Shown here piece after piece: positions 35,165 through 44,599 of a stretch of 64,000 bases of DNA. The notes beneath the pieces were generated by a model that did not search any database, had not been told where the DNA came from, and worked only from the letters and a program-made list of their open reading frames with translations. The position numbers and the translations under genes are program-made. The stretch covers positions 806,001 through 870,000 of the forward strand of contig NZ_BIME01000001.1 of the NCBI RefSeq assembly GCF_004000925.1. Direction: 5' to 3'. Source of the DNA: Paenibacillus illinoisensis NBRC 15959. GTDB taxonomy: Bacteria > Bacillota > Bacilli > Paenibacillales > Paenibacillaceae. Every line of letters begins with the position of its first letter. Within the stretch, counting starts at the first letter, position 1.

Positions 35165-35707
35165 TTACAGTTCTTCTACAATGATATTATTGTTGGTATA
35201 CACACATAACTCTGCTGCCACCTGCAATGACTCACGGGCAATGTCTTTGGCTTCCAGGTTTGTTGCATGACGTTTCAATGCACGTGCAGCAGACAGAGCG
35301 AAGTTCCCACCAGAACCGATCGCAATGACATCGTCATCCGGCTCAATGATTTCGCCTCCACCAGAGATGAGCAGCATCCCTGTCTTATCCATAACGATAA
35401 GAAGTGCTTCAAGCTTGCGCAAAATGCGATCCTGCCGCCAGTCCTTGGCAAGCTCCACCGCGGCACGCTGCAGATTGCCATGATGCTCTTCCAGCTTACC
35501 CTCAAACTTTTCGAATAGTGTAATGGCATCCGCTACTGAACCGGCAAAACCAGCTACAACCTGTCCGCGGTATAGACGTCTTACTTTTTTGGCCGTATTT
35601 TTCATCACAACGCTTTGCCCCATAGTCACCTGACCATCTCCGGCAATCGCTGCCTTGCCATTATGACGAACTGCACAGATCGTTGTAGCATGAAATGACA
35701 TATCCAT
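35165..35707 (-). CDS. hslV: HslV (ClpQ) peptidase of the HslVU protease
   Basis: 180-aa proteasome-like peptidase. The N-terminus reads [17 protein letters not shown]. By alignment with HslV, the catalytic Thr would be the first of TTI, after a seven-residue leader that must be removed if Thr is used. In B. subtilis an N-terminal Ser has been proposed instead. [14 protein letters not shown] and [17 protein letters not shown] are conserved. It follows trmFO closely, with no xerC between as in B. subtilis. Confidence 0.97.
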   Translation of the reverse strand: MDMSFHATTICAVRHNGKAAIAGDGQVTMGQSVVMKNTAKKVRRLYRGQVVAGFAGSVADAITLFEKFEGKLEEHHGNLQRAAVELAKDWRQDRILRKLEALLIVMDKTGMLLISGGGEIIEPDDDVIAIGSGGNFALSAARALKRHATNLEAKDIARESLQVAAELCVYTNNNIIVEEL

Positions 35708-35734
35708 GATTCAGCCTCCTCCCACGAAACTAAT

Positions 35735-37078
35735 TTATACGCGTCCCGGAACGGTTAGACCTTCTGCAGCTGCAAAACGGGCAATACCATCCAATGCGCG
35801 CTGTGCAAGAGCTTCATTTTTTTCTTTTTTGTTACGGATCTTCGTTTCCAGTTTCGGCAGCAAGCCAAAGTTTGCATTCATCGGTTGGAAGTGTTTGAAG
35901 TCAGCCGTAGTAATATACTGTGCCATACTGCCCAGCGTTGTCTCTACAGGCAATACTACAAGTTCCTGTCCAAGCGCCGCTTTGGCTGCATTCATACCTG
36001 CAATCAGACCTGAAGCAGCAGATTCAACATACCCTTCAACACCTGTCATTTGTCCTGCAAAGAACAGATTTGGACGTTCCTTGAATTGATACGTCGGACG
36101 CAGCAATTTGGGAGAATTAATGAACGTATTGCGGTGCATAACACCATAACGTACAAACTCCGCATTTTCCAGGCCCGGGATTAGCGAGAATACCCGTTTC
36201 TGCTCTCCCCATTTCAGATGTGTCTGGAATCCAACCAGGTTATACAGCGTTCCTGCTGCGTTATCCTGTCTGAGTTGTACTACTGCGTGTGGCAGCTCCC
36301 CTGTATGCGGGTTAATGAGACCAACAGGTTTCATCGGACCAAACAGAGCCGTTTGTTTTCCTCGCTTCATCATGACTTCAATCGGCATGCAGCCTTCGAA
36401 GTAAATTTCCTTTTCAAACTCTTTTAATTGGGCAACCTCTGCCGTAATCAGAGCATCATAGAAGATATCAAACTCTTCTTCTGTCATCGGACAGTTTAGG
36501 TAGGCTGCCTCCCCTTTATCATAACGGGAAGCAAGGTACACCTTGTTCATGTCAATAGAGTCTTTTTCAATAATCGGAGCAGCTGCGTCGTAGAAATAGA
36601 AGTATTCCTCGCCCATCAGTGCCTTGATTTGTTCGGATAATGCTGGCGAAGTCAGTGGACCGGTAGCAACAACAACGATACCATCCTCTGGCAAGGAGGT
36701 CAGTTCTTCGTTGACCACCTCGATGAGTGGATGCTGATGAAGAGTGGAAGTAATCTCTCCCGAGAATCCATCGCGGTCAACAGCAAGTGCTCCTCCCGCT
36801 GGAACTGCATTTCGATCGGCTGCACCCAGTACCAGGGAGTTCAGCATTCTCATTTCTTCTTTCAGCACACCAACTGCATTAGTCAAACCGTTGGCACGCA
36901 GCGAATTGCTGCAAACCAGTTCTGCAAATTTATCAGTATGATGAGCCGGTGTTTTTACAACCGGTCTCATCTCATATAGCTTCACACGTACACCGCGACT
37001 TGCAATTTGCCAAGCTGCTTCAGTTCCTGCCAGCCCGGCACCAATTACCGTTACTACTTGTTCATTCGTCAAAATCAT
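35735..37078 (-). CDS. trmFO: Folate/FAD-dependent tRNA (m5U54) methyltransferase TrmFO
   Basis: 447-aa flavoprotein that methylates U54 of tRNA using methylenetetrahydrofolate. The FAD-binding [18 protein letters not shown] is at the N-terminus. [20 protein letters not shown] and the [20 protein letters not shown] region are typical. Located between topA and hslV as in B. subtilis (formerly gid). Confidence 0.98.
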   Translation of the reverse strand: MILTNEQVVTVIGAGLAGTEAAWQIASRGVRVKLYEMRPVVKTPAHHTDKFAELVCSNSLRANGLTNAVGVLKEEMRMLNSLVLGAADRNAVPAGGALAVDRDGFSGEITSTLHQHPLIEVVNEELTSLPEDGIVVVATGPLTSPALSEQIKALMGEEYFYFYDAAAPIIEKDSIDMNKVYLASRYDKGEAAYLNCPMTEEEFDIFYDALITAEVAQLKEFEKEIYFEGCMPIEVMMKRGKQTALFGPMKPVGLINPHTGELPHAVVQLRQDNAAGTLYNLVGFQTHLKWGEQKRVFSLIPGLENAEFVRYGVMHRNTFINSPKLLRPTYQFKERPNLFFAGQMTGVEGYVESAASGLIAGMNAAKAALGQELVVLPVETTLGSMAQYITTADFKHFQPMNANFGLLPKLETKIRNKKEKNEALAQRALDGIARFAAAEGLTVPGRV

Positions 37079-37093
37079 TTACCCCCATATATG

Positions 37094-39193
37094 CTAATCC
37101 GCTGTTTCTTCTTCCGGTTCCTCTACCGGTTCCTGATGGTCACAGGATGTACATTGCAAACGCGTCCCCTGCTTGTTTCGTTTCTCAACCATGAGAGAAC
37201 CACAACTTGGACAAGGTTTGGCCGACGGTTTATCCCACGATACGAAATCACACTCTGGATACTTGTCGCAGCCATAGAAGATACGTCCTTTTTTACTACG
37301 ACGTTCAACCACATGTCCTTCCTTACATTTCGGACAAGTTACGCCAATATCCTTAATAATCGGTTTGGTGTTCCGGCAGTCCGGAAATCCGGAGCACGCA
37401 AGAAACTTGCCGAACCGACCCAGTTTATACACAAGCGGCTTGCCGCATTTTTCGCAGATTTCGTCCGAGACCTCATCTTCAATCTCAATCTCTTTCATTT
37501 CTTCTTCTGCGAATTCGAGTCTTTTCTCAAATGATTCGTAAAATTCAGCAAGAACTTTGACCCAGTCTTCCGAGCCTTCTTCCACATGGTCAAGATCACC
37601 TTCCATATTGGCAGTGAACTCTACATTCAGAATTTCAGGGAAGAACTCCTCCATCTGCTCGATGACCAGTTCTCCAAGCTCGGTCGGCATGAATTTTTTC
37701 TCTTCGATTGCCACATATCCACGCTTCTGAATGGTTTCCAGGGTTGGTGCATATGTACTTGGACGCCCTATGCCCAGCTCTTCCAGCGTACGTACAAGTC
37801 TTGCTTCCGTATATCGGGGCGGCGGTTGAGTGAAGTGCTGTTTCGGTTCAATCTCCTGCTTCTCTAACCGATCACCATTTTTTAGTGGAGGCAGCAAACG
37901 ATCTTCTTCCGTAGTACCATCATCGTTTCCTTCCACATAGACCTTCATGAAGCCCTGAAAACGAACCTTGGAGCCTGCTGCACGGAAAATGGTATCTCCA
38001 GCTGCGATATCCACAGAGAGTGTATCGAGGACAGCAGAAGACATCTGGCTAGCCACGAAGCGCTCCCATACCAGTTTATAAAGTCTGAACTGATCACGGC
38101 TCATAAATGATTTAATGGAATCCGGATCACGCAAAATGGATGTTGGACGAATAGCTTCGTGAGCATCCTGCGCATTGGCAGCCTTCTTGGAATAGTTTCT
38201 TGGCGTCTCAGGTGCAAAAGCTTCACCGTACTTGCCAACAATATATTCTTTGGCTTCTTCCTGAGCTGATGCTGCAATCCGGGTGGAGTCTGTACGCATA
38301 TACGTAATGAGACCCACTGTGCCTTCTTTTCCGAGGTCTACGCCCTCATAGAGCTGTTGAGCAACCGACATCGTTTTGGAAGCCCTGAAATTCAATTTCC
38401 GTGCAGCCTCCTGCTGCAAAGAACTTGTCGTAAACGGAGCGGATGGATTCCGGCTGCGTTCTTTCTCTTTCACTTCTTTGACGGTAAAATCCGCATTCTC
38501 AATTTGTTTCAAAATAGCTTGTACTTCGGCTTCGCTTCCCAGTTCAGTTTTTGCACCGTTCAATTGATGGAACTTCGCTTCAAATGGATTGCCGTCAGCA
38601 GTCAGCTTCGCCGTAATGCTCCAGTATTCTTCTGGAGTAAAGTCATCGATTTCATTTTCGCGATCCAAAATGATTTTGACTGCCACCGACTGTACACGTC
38701 CAGCGGACAATCCTTTTTTGACTTTCTTCCATAATAAAGGACTGATTTTATATCCGACAAGCCGATCCAGAATTCGTCTGGCCTGCTGTGCATTAACCAA
38801 GTCCATGTTAATCTTGCGTGGTGTTTTGAACGCATCCTTGACTGCCTGCTTCGTAATTTCGTTGAAGACAACACGGCAATCCTCCGTGTCATCCAGTTCA
38901 AGTGCATGAGCCAAGTGCCATGCAATAGCCTCGCCTTCGCGATCCGGGTCAGCTGCGAGGTACACTTTTTTCACTTTCTTTCGTGCATCCTTCAGTTCTT
39001 TCAAAATTGAACCTTTGCCGCGGATCGTAATATATTTCGGATTAAAATCATTTTCCACCTCAACGCCGATCTGACTTTTCGGCAAATCGCGCACATGTCC
39101 CATCGAAGCCTTCACGATGAACTTGCTGCCTAAATATTTGCCGATTGTCTTCGCCTTTGAGGGCGACTCCACGATTACGAGTGAATCCGCCAT
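37094..39193 (-). CDS. topA: DNA topoisomerase I
   Basis: 699-aa type IA topoisomerase relaxing negative supercoils. The TOPRIM domain ([30 protein letters not shown]) is N-terminal. The active-site Tyr lies in [12 protein letters not shown] near residue 298. Three C-terminal four-cysteine zinc modules follow ([18 protein letters not shown] and CPSCGSLMV). It lies 16 nt from trmFO. Start behind GAGAGGAGG. Confidence 0.98.
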   Translation of the reverse strand: MADSLVIVESPSKAKTIGKYLGSKFIVKASMGHVRDLPKSQIGVEVENDFNPKYITIRGKGSILKELKDARKKVKKVYLAADPDREGEAIAWHLAHALELDDTEDCRVVFNEITKQAVKDAFKTPRKINMDLVNAQQARRILDRLVGYKISPLLWKKVKKGLSAGRVQSVAVKIILDRENEIDDFTPEEYWSITAKLTADGNPFEAKFHQLNGAKTELGSEAEVQAILKQIENADFTVKEVKEKERSRNPSAPFTTSSLQQEAARKLNFRASKTMSVAQQLYEGVDLGKEGTVGLITYMRTDSTRIAASAQEEAKEYIVGKYGEAFAPETPRNYSKKAANAQDAHEAIRPTSILRDPDSIKSFMSRDQFRLYKLVWERFVASQMSSAVLDTLSVDIAAGDTIFRAAGSKVRFQGFMKVYVEGNDDGTTEEDRLLPPLKNGDRLEKQEIEPKQHFTQPPPRYTEARLVRTLEELGIGRPSTYAPTLETIQKRGYVAIEEKKFMPTELGELVIEQMEEFFPEILNVEFTANMEGDLDHVEEGSEDWVKVLAEFYESFEKRLEFAEEEMKEIEIEDEVSDEICEKCGKPLVYKLGRFGKFLACSGFPDCRNTKPIIKDIGVTCPKCKEGHVVERRSKKGRIFYGCDKYPECDFVSWDKPSAKPCPSCGSLMVEKRNKQGTRLQCTSCDHQEPVEEPEEETAD

Positions 39194-39304
39194 AGGTTCA
39201 TCCTCCTCTCAGTCATGAAACTGCTTGTTCCTTTTCATCCTTGTCAGCAATTAAATAACTTCCGTTAATAATCTATTTTCACATGCCGCGTGGTCACAGC
39301 ATTG

Positions 39305-40435
39305 TCATACCCTTGCATATTTGGTTCCAGGTAATTGGCTAATCTGTTTTTTTATGATTAAAGATAACAGAACTGAATGCAAATGTCCAAAATCCCAACC
39401 GAGCTGCTCTACAAGTTGATCCAAAGATCTTTCGTCCTGCTCCAGTAGTGAGATGATCCTTCTCTCATCAGATGAGAGACTCACCTTAGGAAACATATCC
39501 GGATGATTACCTTCCCCCTTTTCTGGGGAACGTCCTCTATTGTAAGGAAGTTGTTCGGGATTTGGCAAGTCCATTCGGTACTCTTCAAGCAGATCATCCG
39601 CGCAAGTGACCAATTTTGCCCCCTGACGAATCAGATTATGTGACCCCCGACTCTTGGGTGATGTAATGGGGCCCGGAACAGCAAAGACATCTCTCCCTGC
39701 CTCCAGCGCAGCATCTGCAGTAATAAGAGAGCCGCTTCGAATATCCGCTTCTACAACCAGCGTTCCAAGTGTCAAACCGGCAATAATTCGATTACGCTCC
39801 GGAAATAGTCCTTGATGAGCACGTGTGCCTGGTGGATATTCCGACAGCAATAGACCTGTTTCAGCAATTTGCTCAGCTAGTTTTTTGTTCTCAGGTGGGT
39901 AGATCTTATCAATTCCTGTGCCAAAAACGGCAATGGTTTTACCTTTTGCACGAAGAGCGGCCTCATGACAAGTGCTATCAATACCACGGGCAAGACCACT
40001 TACTATGGTCAACCCTGCATGACAAAATTCTGTCGTCAGTTTCTCGCCTACTTTGCGACCATATACTGTTGGCATTCGAGTTCCTACCATGGCAATTGCC
40101 TTTGTATGTAACAAATTCATGTCCCCACGGCCGTACATAACCCAAGGTGCCTGAACGGTTTCCTTCATTAATATGGGGTATTGTTCATCCAGATAGGTAA
40201 TAACCTGAATTCCTTGTTTATAAACCGCTTCACGCCTATGCTCAATCCAGTCTGCATCGAAAGTATTTACAAGCCTGGCGGCCTGATCTTTACGCAGCCC
40301 GGCTTGAATCCAATCTCCTTCGTCATAATGAAGCAAATCCGGAAGGTTATGCCCCCCTGTCATTAATTTCGAGATCGTTTTCTTCCCAACACCATCCATT
40401 TCATGCAAACCAAACAGAATCAAGCTTTTCTCCAT
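39305..40435 (-). CDS. dprA: DNA-processing protein DprA (Smf)
   Basis: 376-aa protein that loads RecA on incoming single-stranded DNA during transformation. The N-terminal SAM-like/HhH region (about 1-70) precedes the Rossmann domain (MVGTRMPTVYGRKVGEKL, VSGLARGIDSTCHEAALRA, GSLITADAALEAGRDVFAVP). A winged-helix C-terminal domain (about 310-370) completes it. comM, another competence-linked gene, lies a few kb away on the other strand. Confidence 0.96.
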   Translation of the reverse strand: MEKSLILFGLHEMDGVGKKTISKLMTGGHNLPDLLHYDEGDWIQAGLRKDQAARLVNTFDADWIEHRREAVYKQGIQVITYLDEQYPILMKETVQAPWVMYGRGDMNLLHTKAIAMVGTRMPTVYGRKVGEKLTTEFCHAGLTIVSGLARGIDSTCHEAALRAKGKTIAVFGTGIDKIYPPENKKLAEQIAETGLLLSEYPPGTRAHQGLFPERNRIIAGLTLGTLVVEADIRSGSLITADAALEAGRDVFAVPGPITSPKSRGSHNLIRQGAKLVTCADDLLEEYRMDLPNPEQLPYNRGRSPEKGEGNHPDMFPKVSLSSDERRIISLLEQDERSLDQLVEQLGWDFGHLHSVLLSLIIKKQISQLPGTKYARV

Positions 40436-40515
40436 TCTATAAGCCTCCCGAGCGGGAAGAACACTTCCCTCATATTGTGTAGGTTGTGACGACAGAATGC
40501 AAGCGTTTACTTTAC

Positions 40516-40535
40516 AGAGAGCAATTCAGCTCTCT
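40516..40535. repeat. Short inverted repeat upstream of dprA
   Basis: AGAGAGC (40516-40522) and GCTCTCT (40529-40535) with a six-base loop, in the dprA 5' region. No T-tract; could be an operator or leader hairpin. Confidence 0.35.
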
Positions 40536-40557
40536 CATTTGGTAAGTAATTCAACGC

Positions 40558-40600
40558 AAAAAAGCAACCCTTCACCCAGTTTATGGGCAAAAGGTTGCTT
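40558..40600 (-). terminator. Terminator of the sucCD operon
   Basis: On the minus strand AAGCAACCTTTTGCCCA pairs with TGGGTGAAGGGTTGCTT and a T-run follows. It lies about 80 nt after the sucD stop, ahead of dprA. Confidence 0.8.
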
Positions 40601-40678
40601 ACCTTTTCCGTATCACAATAGTCGGTTACCAGAGTAATAACATCTCCGCACCGTTTCTACTATTATAATGGAAAAGAA

Positions 40679-41608
40679 TTAATGTGTCGTGCACAAATTT
40701 AAAATACCACGCTCTTCCAGTACGCTTACCAGAGTGGAGCCCATCTCGGCAGGCGTAGGCGCAACTTTGATACCGCAGGATTCAAGCTTCGCGATTTTTT
40801 CCTTGGCTGTACCTTTACCTCCTGAGATAATGGCACCAGCATGGCCCATCCGCTTGCCTGGAGGCGCAGTAACGCCACCGATAAATCCAACAACCGGTTT
40901 GGTCATATTGTCGCGTACCCACTCTGCTGCGTCTTCCTCTGCTGTACCACCGATCTCCCCGATCATGATGACAGCATGAGTCTGAGGATCTTCATTGAAA
41001 CGTTTGAGGATATCAATGAATTCGGAACCTTTAACCGGGTCTCCCCCGATTCCTACCGCTGAAGACTGTCCAATTCCACGTGTAGTCAATTGATGAACAG
41101 CTTCATAGGTGAGCGTTCCACTACGGGAAACGACGCCAACATGTCCAGCCATATGGATATAGCCAGGCATGATCCCGATTTTACATTCACCCGGTGTAAT
41201 AACACCAGGACAGTTCGGTCCGATCAATACAGTCTTTTTGCCTTCCATGAAACGGTCTACCTTCACCATATCAAGGACAGGGATACCTTCTGTAATACAG
41301 ATTACAAGATCAAGCTCTGCGTCAACAGCTTCCATGATGGAATCCGCTGCGAAAGCTGGTGGAACATAGATAACGCTCGCTGTTGCACCTGTAGCTTCCT
41401 TCGCTTCTTGTACCGTATTGAATACCGGAAGACTAACGACTTTGCCATCTTCCAGCGTGATATCAACATTGGTCCCGCCTTTGCCTGGTGTAACACCGCC
41501 TACCATCTGGGTTCCGTAATCCAATGCGCCCTTCGTGTGGAACATTCCCGTTGAACCCGTAATGCCTTGCGTAATGACTTTTGTATTTTTATCGATCAAA
41601 ATACTCAC
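40679..41608 (-). CDS. sucD: Succinyl-CoA synthetase (ADP-forming) alpha subunit
   Basis: 309-aa alpha subunit of the TCA-cycle ligase. It has the CoA-binding Rossmann domain ([20 protein letters not shown]), [29 protein letters not shown], and the phosphohistidine in [15 protein letters not shown]. Start: GTG at 41608 behind AAGGATGTG. It follows sucC after an unusually long, structured 183-nt spacer. Confidence 0.98.
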   Translation of the reverse strand: MSILIDKNTKVITQGITGSTGMFHTKGALDYGTQMVGGVTPGKGGTNVDITLEDGKVVSLPVFNTVQEAKEATGATASVIYVPPAFAADSIMEAVDAELDLVICITEGIPVLDMVKVDRFMEGKKTVLIGPNCPGVITPGECKIGIMPGYIHMAGHVGVVSRSGTLTYEAVHQLTTRGIGQSSAVGIGGDPVKGSEFIDILKRFNEDPQTHAVIMIGEIGGTAEEDAAEWVRDNMTKPVVGFIGGVTAPPGKRMGHAGAIISGGKGTAKEKIAKLESCGIKVAPTPAEMGSTLVSVLEERGILNLCTTH

Positions 41609-41669
41609 GTTGCTTCACATCCTTACGGTTATTTTTCAAGTTCCGGACAGCTCCGGCACTAAGAAAGCA

Positions 41670-41776
41670 ATTTATATCATTCGATTCCATCGCTAGCGGG
41701 AACATGAATTAGACGGATTGAAGCATTCCGATCCAATTCATGAAGATTGCGAACCGCTCTTTGGATTGATATAAAT
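41670..41776 (-). repeat. 107-nt nested inverted repeat between sucC and sucD
   Basis: Outer arms ATTTATATCA (41670-41679) and TGATATAAAT (41767-41776), middle arms AGCGG/CCGCT, and an inner near-palindrome from CATGAATT to AATTCATG nest into one long hairpin. The element fills most of the space between the two subunit genes. It could be an mRNA stabiliser/processing site or a small palindromic mobile element remnant. Confidence 0.6.
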
Positions 41777-41791
41777 GGCCCAGGAATGAAC

Positions 41792-42952
41792 TTATTTTAC
41801 GAGGGCAACGATTTTTTGTGCACCGTCGGCCATGGAATCAGCAGGTACAATATTCAGGCCGGATTCACCCAAAATCTGTTTGCCAAGCTCCACATTCGTT
41901 CCTTCAAGACGAACAACCAACGGTTTTGTGAGGCCAAGCTGCTTCGCTGCTTCAACCACACCGTTTGCAATGACATCACAGCGCATGATTCCGCCGAAAA
42001 TGTTAACGAAGATGCCCGCAACTTTGGCGTCAGACAGAATGATTTTAAAAGCTTCTGTTACTTTCTCCGTTGTTGCACCGCCCCCAACATCAAGGAAGTT
42101 GGCCGGGTCTCCGCCGTAGTATTTGATGATATCCATCGTAGCCATCGCAAGTCCCGCACCGTTAACCATACAGCCGATGTTGCCATCAAGTGCTATGTAG
42201 CTGAGGTCGTATTTGGAAGCCTCGATTTCTTTTTCGTCTTCTTCATCCAAGTCGCGCAGTTCCAAAATATCCTTATGACGGAACAATGCGTTGGAATCAA
42301 AATTCAATTTCGCATCCAGCGCGATAACGTTTCCATCTCCAGTAACAACAAGAGGGTTGATCTCAGCAATGGAGCAATCTTTTTCCACAAATGCAGTGTA
42401 CAATGCAAGCATGAATTTGACTGCTTTGTTCACCAATTCATTCGGAATATTAATGCTGTAGGCCAATTTACGTGCTTGGAACACTTGTAATCCAATAGCA
42501 GGGTCAATAACTTCTTTGAAAATTTTCTCAGGAGTAGCTTCAGCCACTTCTTCGATCTCCGTACCGCCTTCTTCGGATGCCATCATCACGACACGGCCCG
42601 TTGCACGGTCAACAACAACACCCACGTAGTACTCTTTGCGGATATCGCAGCCCTCTTCGATCAAAAGACGTTTTACTTCCTTGCCTTCCGGTCCGGTCTG
42701 ATGTGTCACCAGTACTTTTCCCAAAATTTCGGAAGCATACGCTCTAACTTCGTCTGCGCTCTTCGCTACCTTTACGCCGCCGGCTTTTCCCCGGCCACCT
42801 GCGTGAATTTGCGCTTTGACTACAGTCACCGGACTGCCCAGTGCCTCTGCGGCCGCAACCGCTTCATCGACTGTATAAGCAACCTTCCCATTAGGAACGG
42901 CAACTCCATACTGTTTCAGTACTTCTTTTCCTTGATATTCATGGATATTCAT
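41792..42952 (-). CDS. sucC: Succinyl-CoA synthetase (ADP-forming) beta subunit
   Basis: 386-aa beta subunit. The ATP-grasp domain starts [20 protein letters not shown] and includes [20 protein letters not shown]. The C-terminal ligase domain has [20 protein letters not shown] and [21 protein letters not shown] start behind AGGAGG. A candidate cre and extended -10 lie upstream. Confidence 0.98.
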   Translation of the reverse strand: MNIHEYQGKEVLKQYGVAVPNGKVAYTVDEAVAAAEALGSPVTVVKAQIHAGGRGKAGGVKVAKSADEVRAYASEILGKVLVTHQTGPEGKEVKRLLIEEGCDIRKEYYVGVVVDRATGRVVMMASEEGGTEIEEVAEATPEKIFKEVIDPAIGLQVFQARKLAYSINIPNELVNKAVKFMLALYTAFVEKDCSIAEINPLVVTGDGNVIALDAKLNFDSNALFRHKDILELRDLDEEDEKEIEASKYDLSYIALDGNIGCMVNGAGLAMATMDIIKYYGGDPANFLDVGGGATTEKVTEAFKIILSDAKVAGIFVNIFGGIMRCDVIANGVVEAAKQLGLTKPLVVRLEGTNVELGKQILGESGLNIVPADSMADGAQKIVALVK

Positions 42953-43043
42953 TCTCGAATCCTCCTATCAACATGACTGCAACAAGGCGGGTTGGTTGAC
43001 TACCAAAAGACAATTGTTGACTATTTTCACTTAAACCCAATTC

Positions 43044-43072
43044 ATTGTAACACGTTTTTAAAACGCTTTCCT
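43044..43072 (-). promoter_or_regulatory. Candidate sucC promoter with overlapping cre-like site
   Basis: On the minus strand TGTTACAAT (43044-43052) is an extended -10. Just upstream, GGAAAGCGTTTTAA (about 43058-43071) resembles the CcpA cre consensus TGAAAGCGCTTTCA in its core. Repression of the TCA-cycle operon by glucose is suggested, not shown. Confidence 0.4.
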
Positions 43073-43148
43073 TAAAAAAGTAATGGTTAATAGACAGCTT
43101 TTTGATATGGATATCATCCCATATTGTGAATGCTTGGATATTAATGGA

Positions 43149-43180
43149 AAAAAACCTCAGACTAATATGTCTAAGGTTTC
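43149..43180 (-). terminator. Terminator after ohrR
   Basis: On the minus strand AAACCTTAGAC-ATATTA-GTCTGAGGTTT followed by a T-run, about 30 nt after the ohrR stop. Confidence 0.75.
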
Positions 43181-43211
43181 TCCTTTTCGTTATATCAAGA
43201 TTATTTCCAGG

Positions 43212-43667
43212 TTATTTTCTAGCTTCTTTCATATTCGTCTCATGTACCTTCTGAAGAAGCCCTTTAAACTGACCAAGCAACGATTCAAATTCCGTACTGC
43301 TCAGGCAAGCATCCCCCTGAATAGAATCCGGAATGGACAGAGCCTTATTGCGAAGCTCCTTACCTGAATCAGTTAACGTAATAAGCACTTTGCGCTCATC
43401 CTGTGCTGAACGTTCACGATGAATGAGTCCGGCAGACTGCAGGCGTTTTAATAGCGGTGTCAACGTACCCGAATCCAAGTAGAGTGCCTCTCCGATTTCT
43501 TTAACCGTGCATTCCTCTCGCTCCCACAATACCATCATGACCAAATACTGCGAGTAGGTGACACCCAGTACCTCGAGATATGGCTGGTACATCTTCGTGA
43601 TTTCACGTGAACAAGCATATATGGCAAAGCATAATTGGTTATCCAACTTCAAAGCATCCGTTTGCAT
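43212..43667 (-). CDS. ohrR: Organic peroxide-sensing MarR-family repressor OhrR
   Basis: 151-aa winged-helix repressor. The reactive Cys13 lies in the OhrR signature LDNQLCFAIYACSREITKMY, matching Cys15 of B. subtilis OhrR. The recognition region includes LYLDSGTLTPLLKRLQSAGL and the wing ERSAQDERKVLITLTDSG. One further Cys near residue 18 and one near the C-terminus could take part in disulphide or mixed-thiol formation. It is divergent from ohr with a palindromic operator between. Confidence 0.95.
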   Translation of the reverse strand: MQTDALKLDNQLCFAIYACSREITKMYQPYLEVLGVTYSQYLVMMVLWEREECTVKEIGEALYLDSGTLTPLLKRLQSAGLIHRERSAQDERKVLITLTDSGKELRNKALSIPDSIQGDACLSSTEFESLLGQFKGLLQKVHETNMKEARK

Positions 43668-43839
43668 AATATTAATCCCACCTGCCTATTTTACATTTAA
43701 TTGCTTATAGAAAGCGCTGTGTTAAGCCTGCCTTTTGCATGCTTATCTACACATACTAAAAACTCTCTCTATATATATTATCACAAATTAGAAAAAAAAC
43801 AGAATAATTGAGCACAAGGGATTTTACTTTTCTATTTTA

Positions 43840-43881
43840 TTGTGCTAAATTAAATTGTATAAAATATAATTACAAGCACAA
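43840..43881 (+). promoter_or_regulatory. OhrR operator upstream of ohr
   Basis: A 42-bp imperfect palindrome has outer arms TTGTGC/GCACAA and an AT-rich centre AAATTAAATTGTATAAAATATAATTAC. The centre matches the TACAATTAAATTGTA-type boxes of Bacillus OhrR. It directly precedes the AAAGGAG site of ohr, so bound repressor would block initiation. Confidence 0.7.
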
Positions 43882-43895
43882 AGGAGCGAATTGAC

Positions 43896-44324
43896 ATGAT
43901 GACTATTCAACAAAAAATGTATGAAACTACGGTAAAAGCAGTTGGCGGACGTAACGGTTATGTAGAATCCTCCAGTCCCGAACTTCGTTTAGATGTACGG
44001 ACACCGAAAGAAATGGGCGGTGCAGGTGGAGAAGGTACCAACCCAGAGCAATTGTTTGCAGCAGGTTATGCGGCTTGTTTTGATAGTGCACTAAATATGG
44101 TTGCTCGCATGCAAAAAATCAAGCTAGAAGGTACTGAAGTCACAGCTACAGTTCATTTCGGAAAAGTGGAAGACGGTGGCTTCGGCATCGCGGCAACACT
44201 TGACGTTCTTGCAAAAGGCGTAGACAAGGCTACAGCTGAGAAGCTGGTAGAAGCAGCTCATCAAGCCTGCCCATACTCCCGTGCAACACGCGGCAATATT
44301 GATGTTGAACTAAACGTACTTTAA
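43896..44324 (+). CDS. ohr: Organic hydroperoxide resistance protein Ohr
   Basis: 142-aa thiol peroxidase of the OsmC/Ohr family that reduces organic hydroperoxides. The two catalytic cysteines are Cys61 (FAAGYAACFDSALNMVA) and Cys125 (AHQACPYSRATRGN). The Ohr-type Arg and Glu of the active site fit RLDVRTPKEMGG and EGTNPEQLF. Start: first of two ATGs, nine bases after AGGAG. Controlled by the divergent ohrR. Confidence 0.97.
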   Translation: MMTIQQKMYETTVKAVGGRNGYVESSSPELRLDVRTPKEMGGAGGEGTNPEQLFAAGYAACFDSALNMVARMQKIKLEGTEVTATVHFGKVEDGGFGIAATLDVLAKGVDKATAEKLVEAAHQACPYSRATRGNIDVELNVL

Positions 44325-44529
44325 TTAAATTTGTAAAACAGTTTCATTCCCTCTACTTTGAGATGGTTTGTATGATTAACGATATACCCTTTCCAAACAA
44401 TGATTTTCTGATGATATCCACGAGAGCGGATAGATAAAAATTCAGAATTCAGGGTTAGAATTGCAGCGATGATGAAGACAGGTTGACGCCCTGATTTCTT
44501 TTATATACAATGCTTATTAGAAGCTGAGG

Positions 44530-44599
44530 AAGCACCTTAATTCGCACACTGGCCCGCATTATGCGCAGCCAAGTACGAAGTGAGGTGTTTCTTTTTATT
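44530..44599 (+). promoter_or_regulatory. Structured leader covering the comM ribosome binding site
   Basis: AAGCACCTTAATTCG (44530-44544) can pair with CGAAGTGAGGTGTTT (44576-44590), which holds the comM Shine-Dalgarno (GAGGTG). A T-rich stretch (TTTCTTTTTATT) follows immediately, so the hairpin also looks like an intrinsic terminator. Either attenuation or translation control of comM is possible. Confidence 0.45.

Noticed and set aside
41747..42490. 247-codon plus-strand frame opposite sucC
   Set aside because: Shadow of sucC, starts in the intergenic palindrome without a ribosome binding site.
44455..44599. T-box or other known riboswitch ahead of comM
   Set aside because: The start GATGATGAAGACAGG recalls a T-box Stem I, but no T-box sequence (GGGTGG-type) or antiterminator is present.
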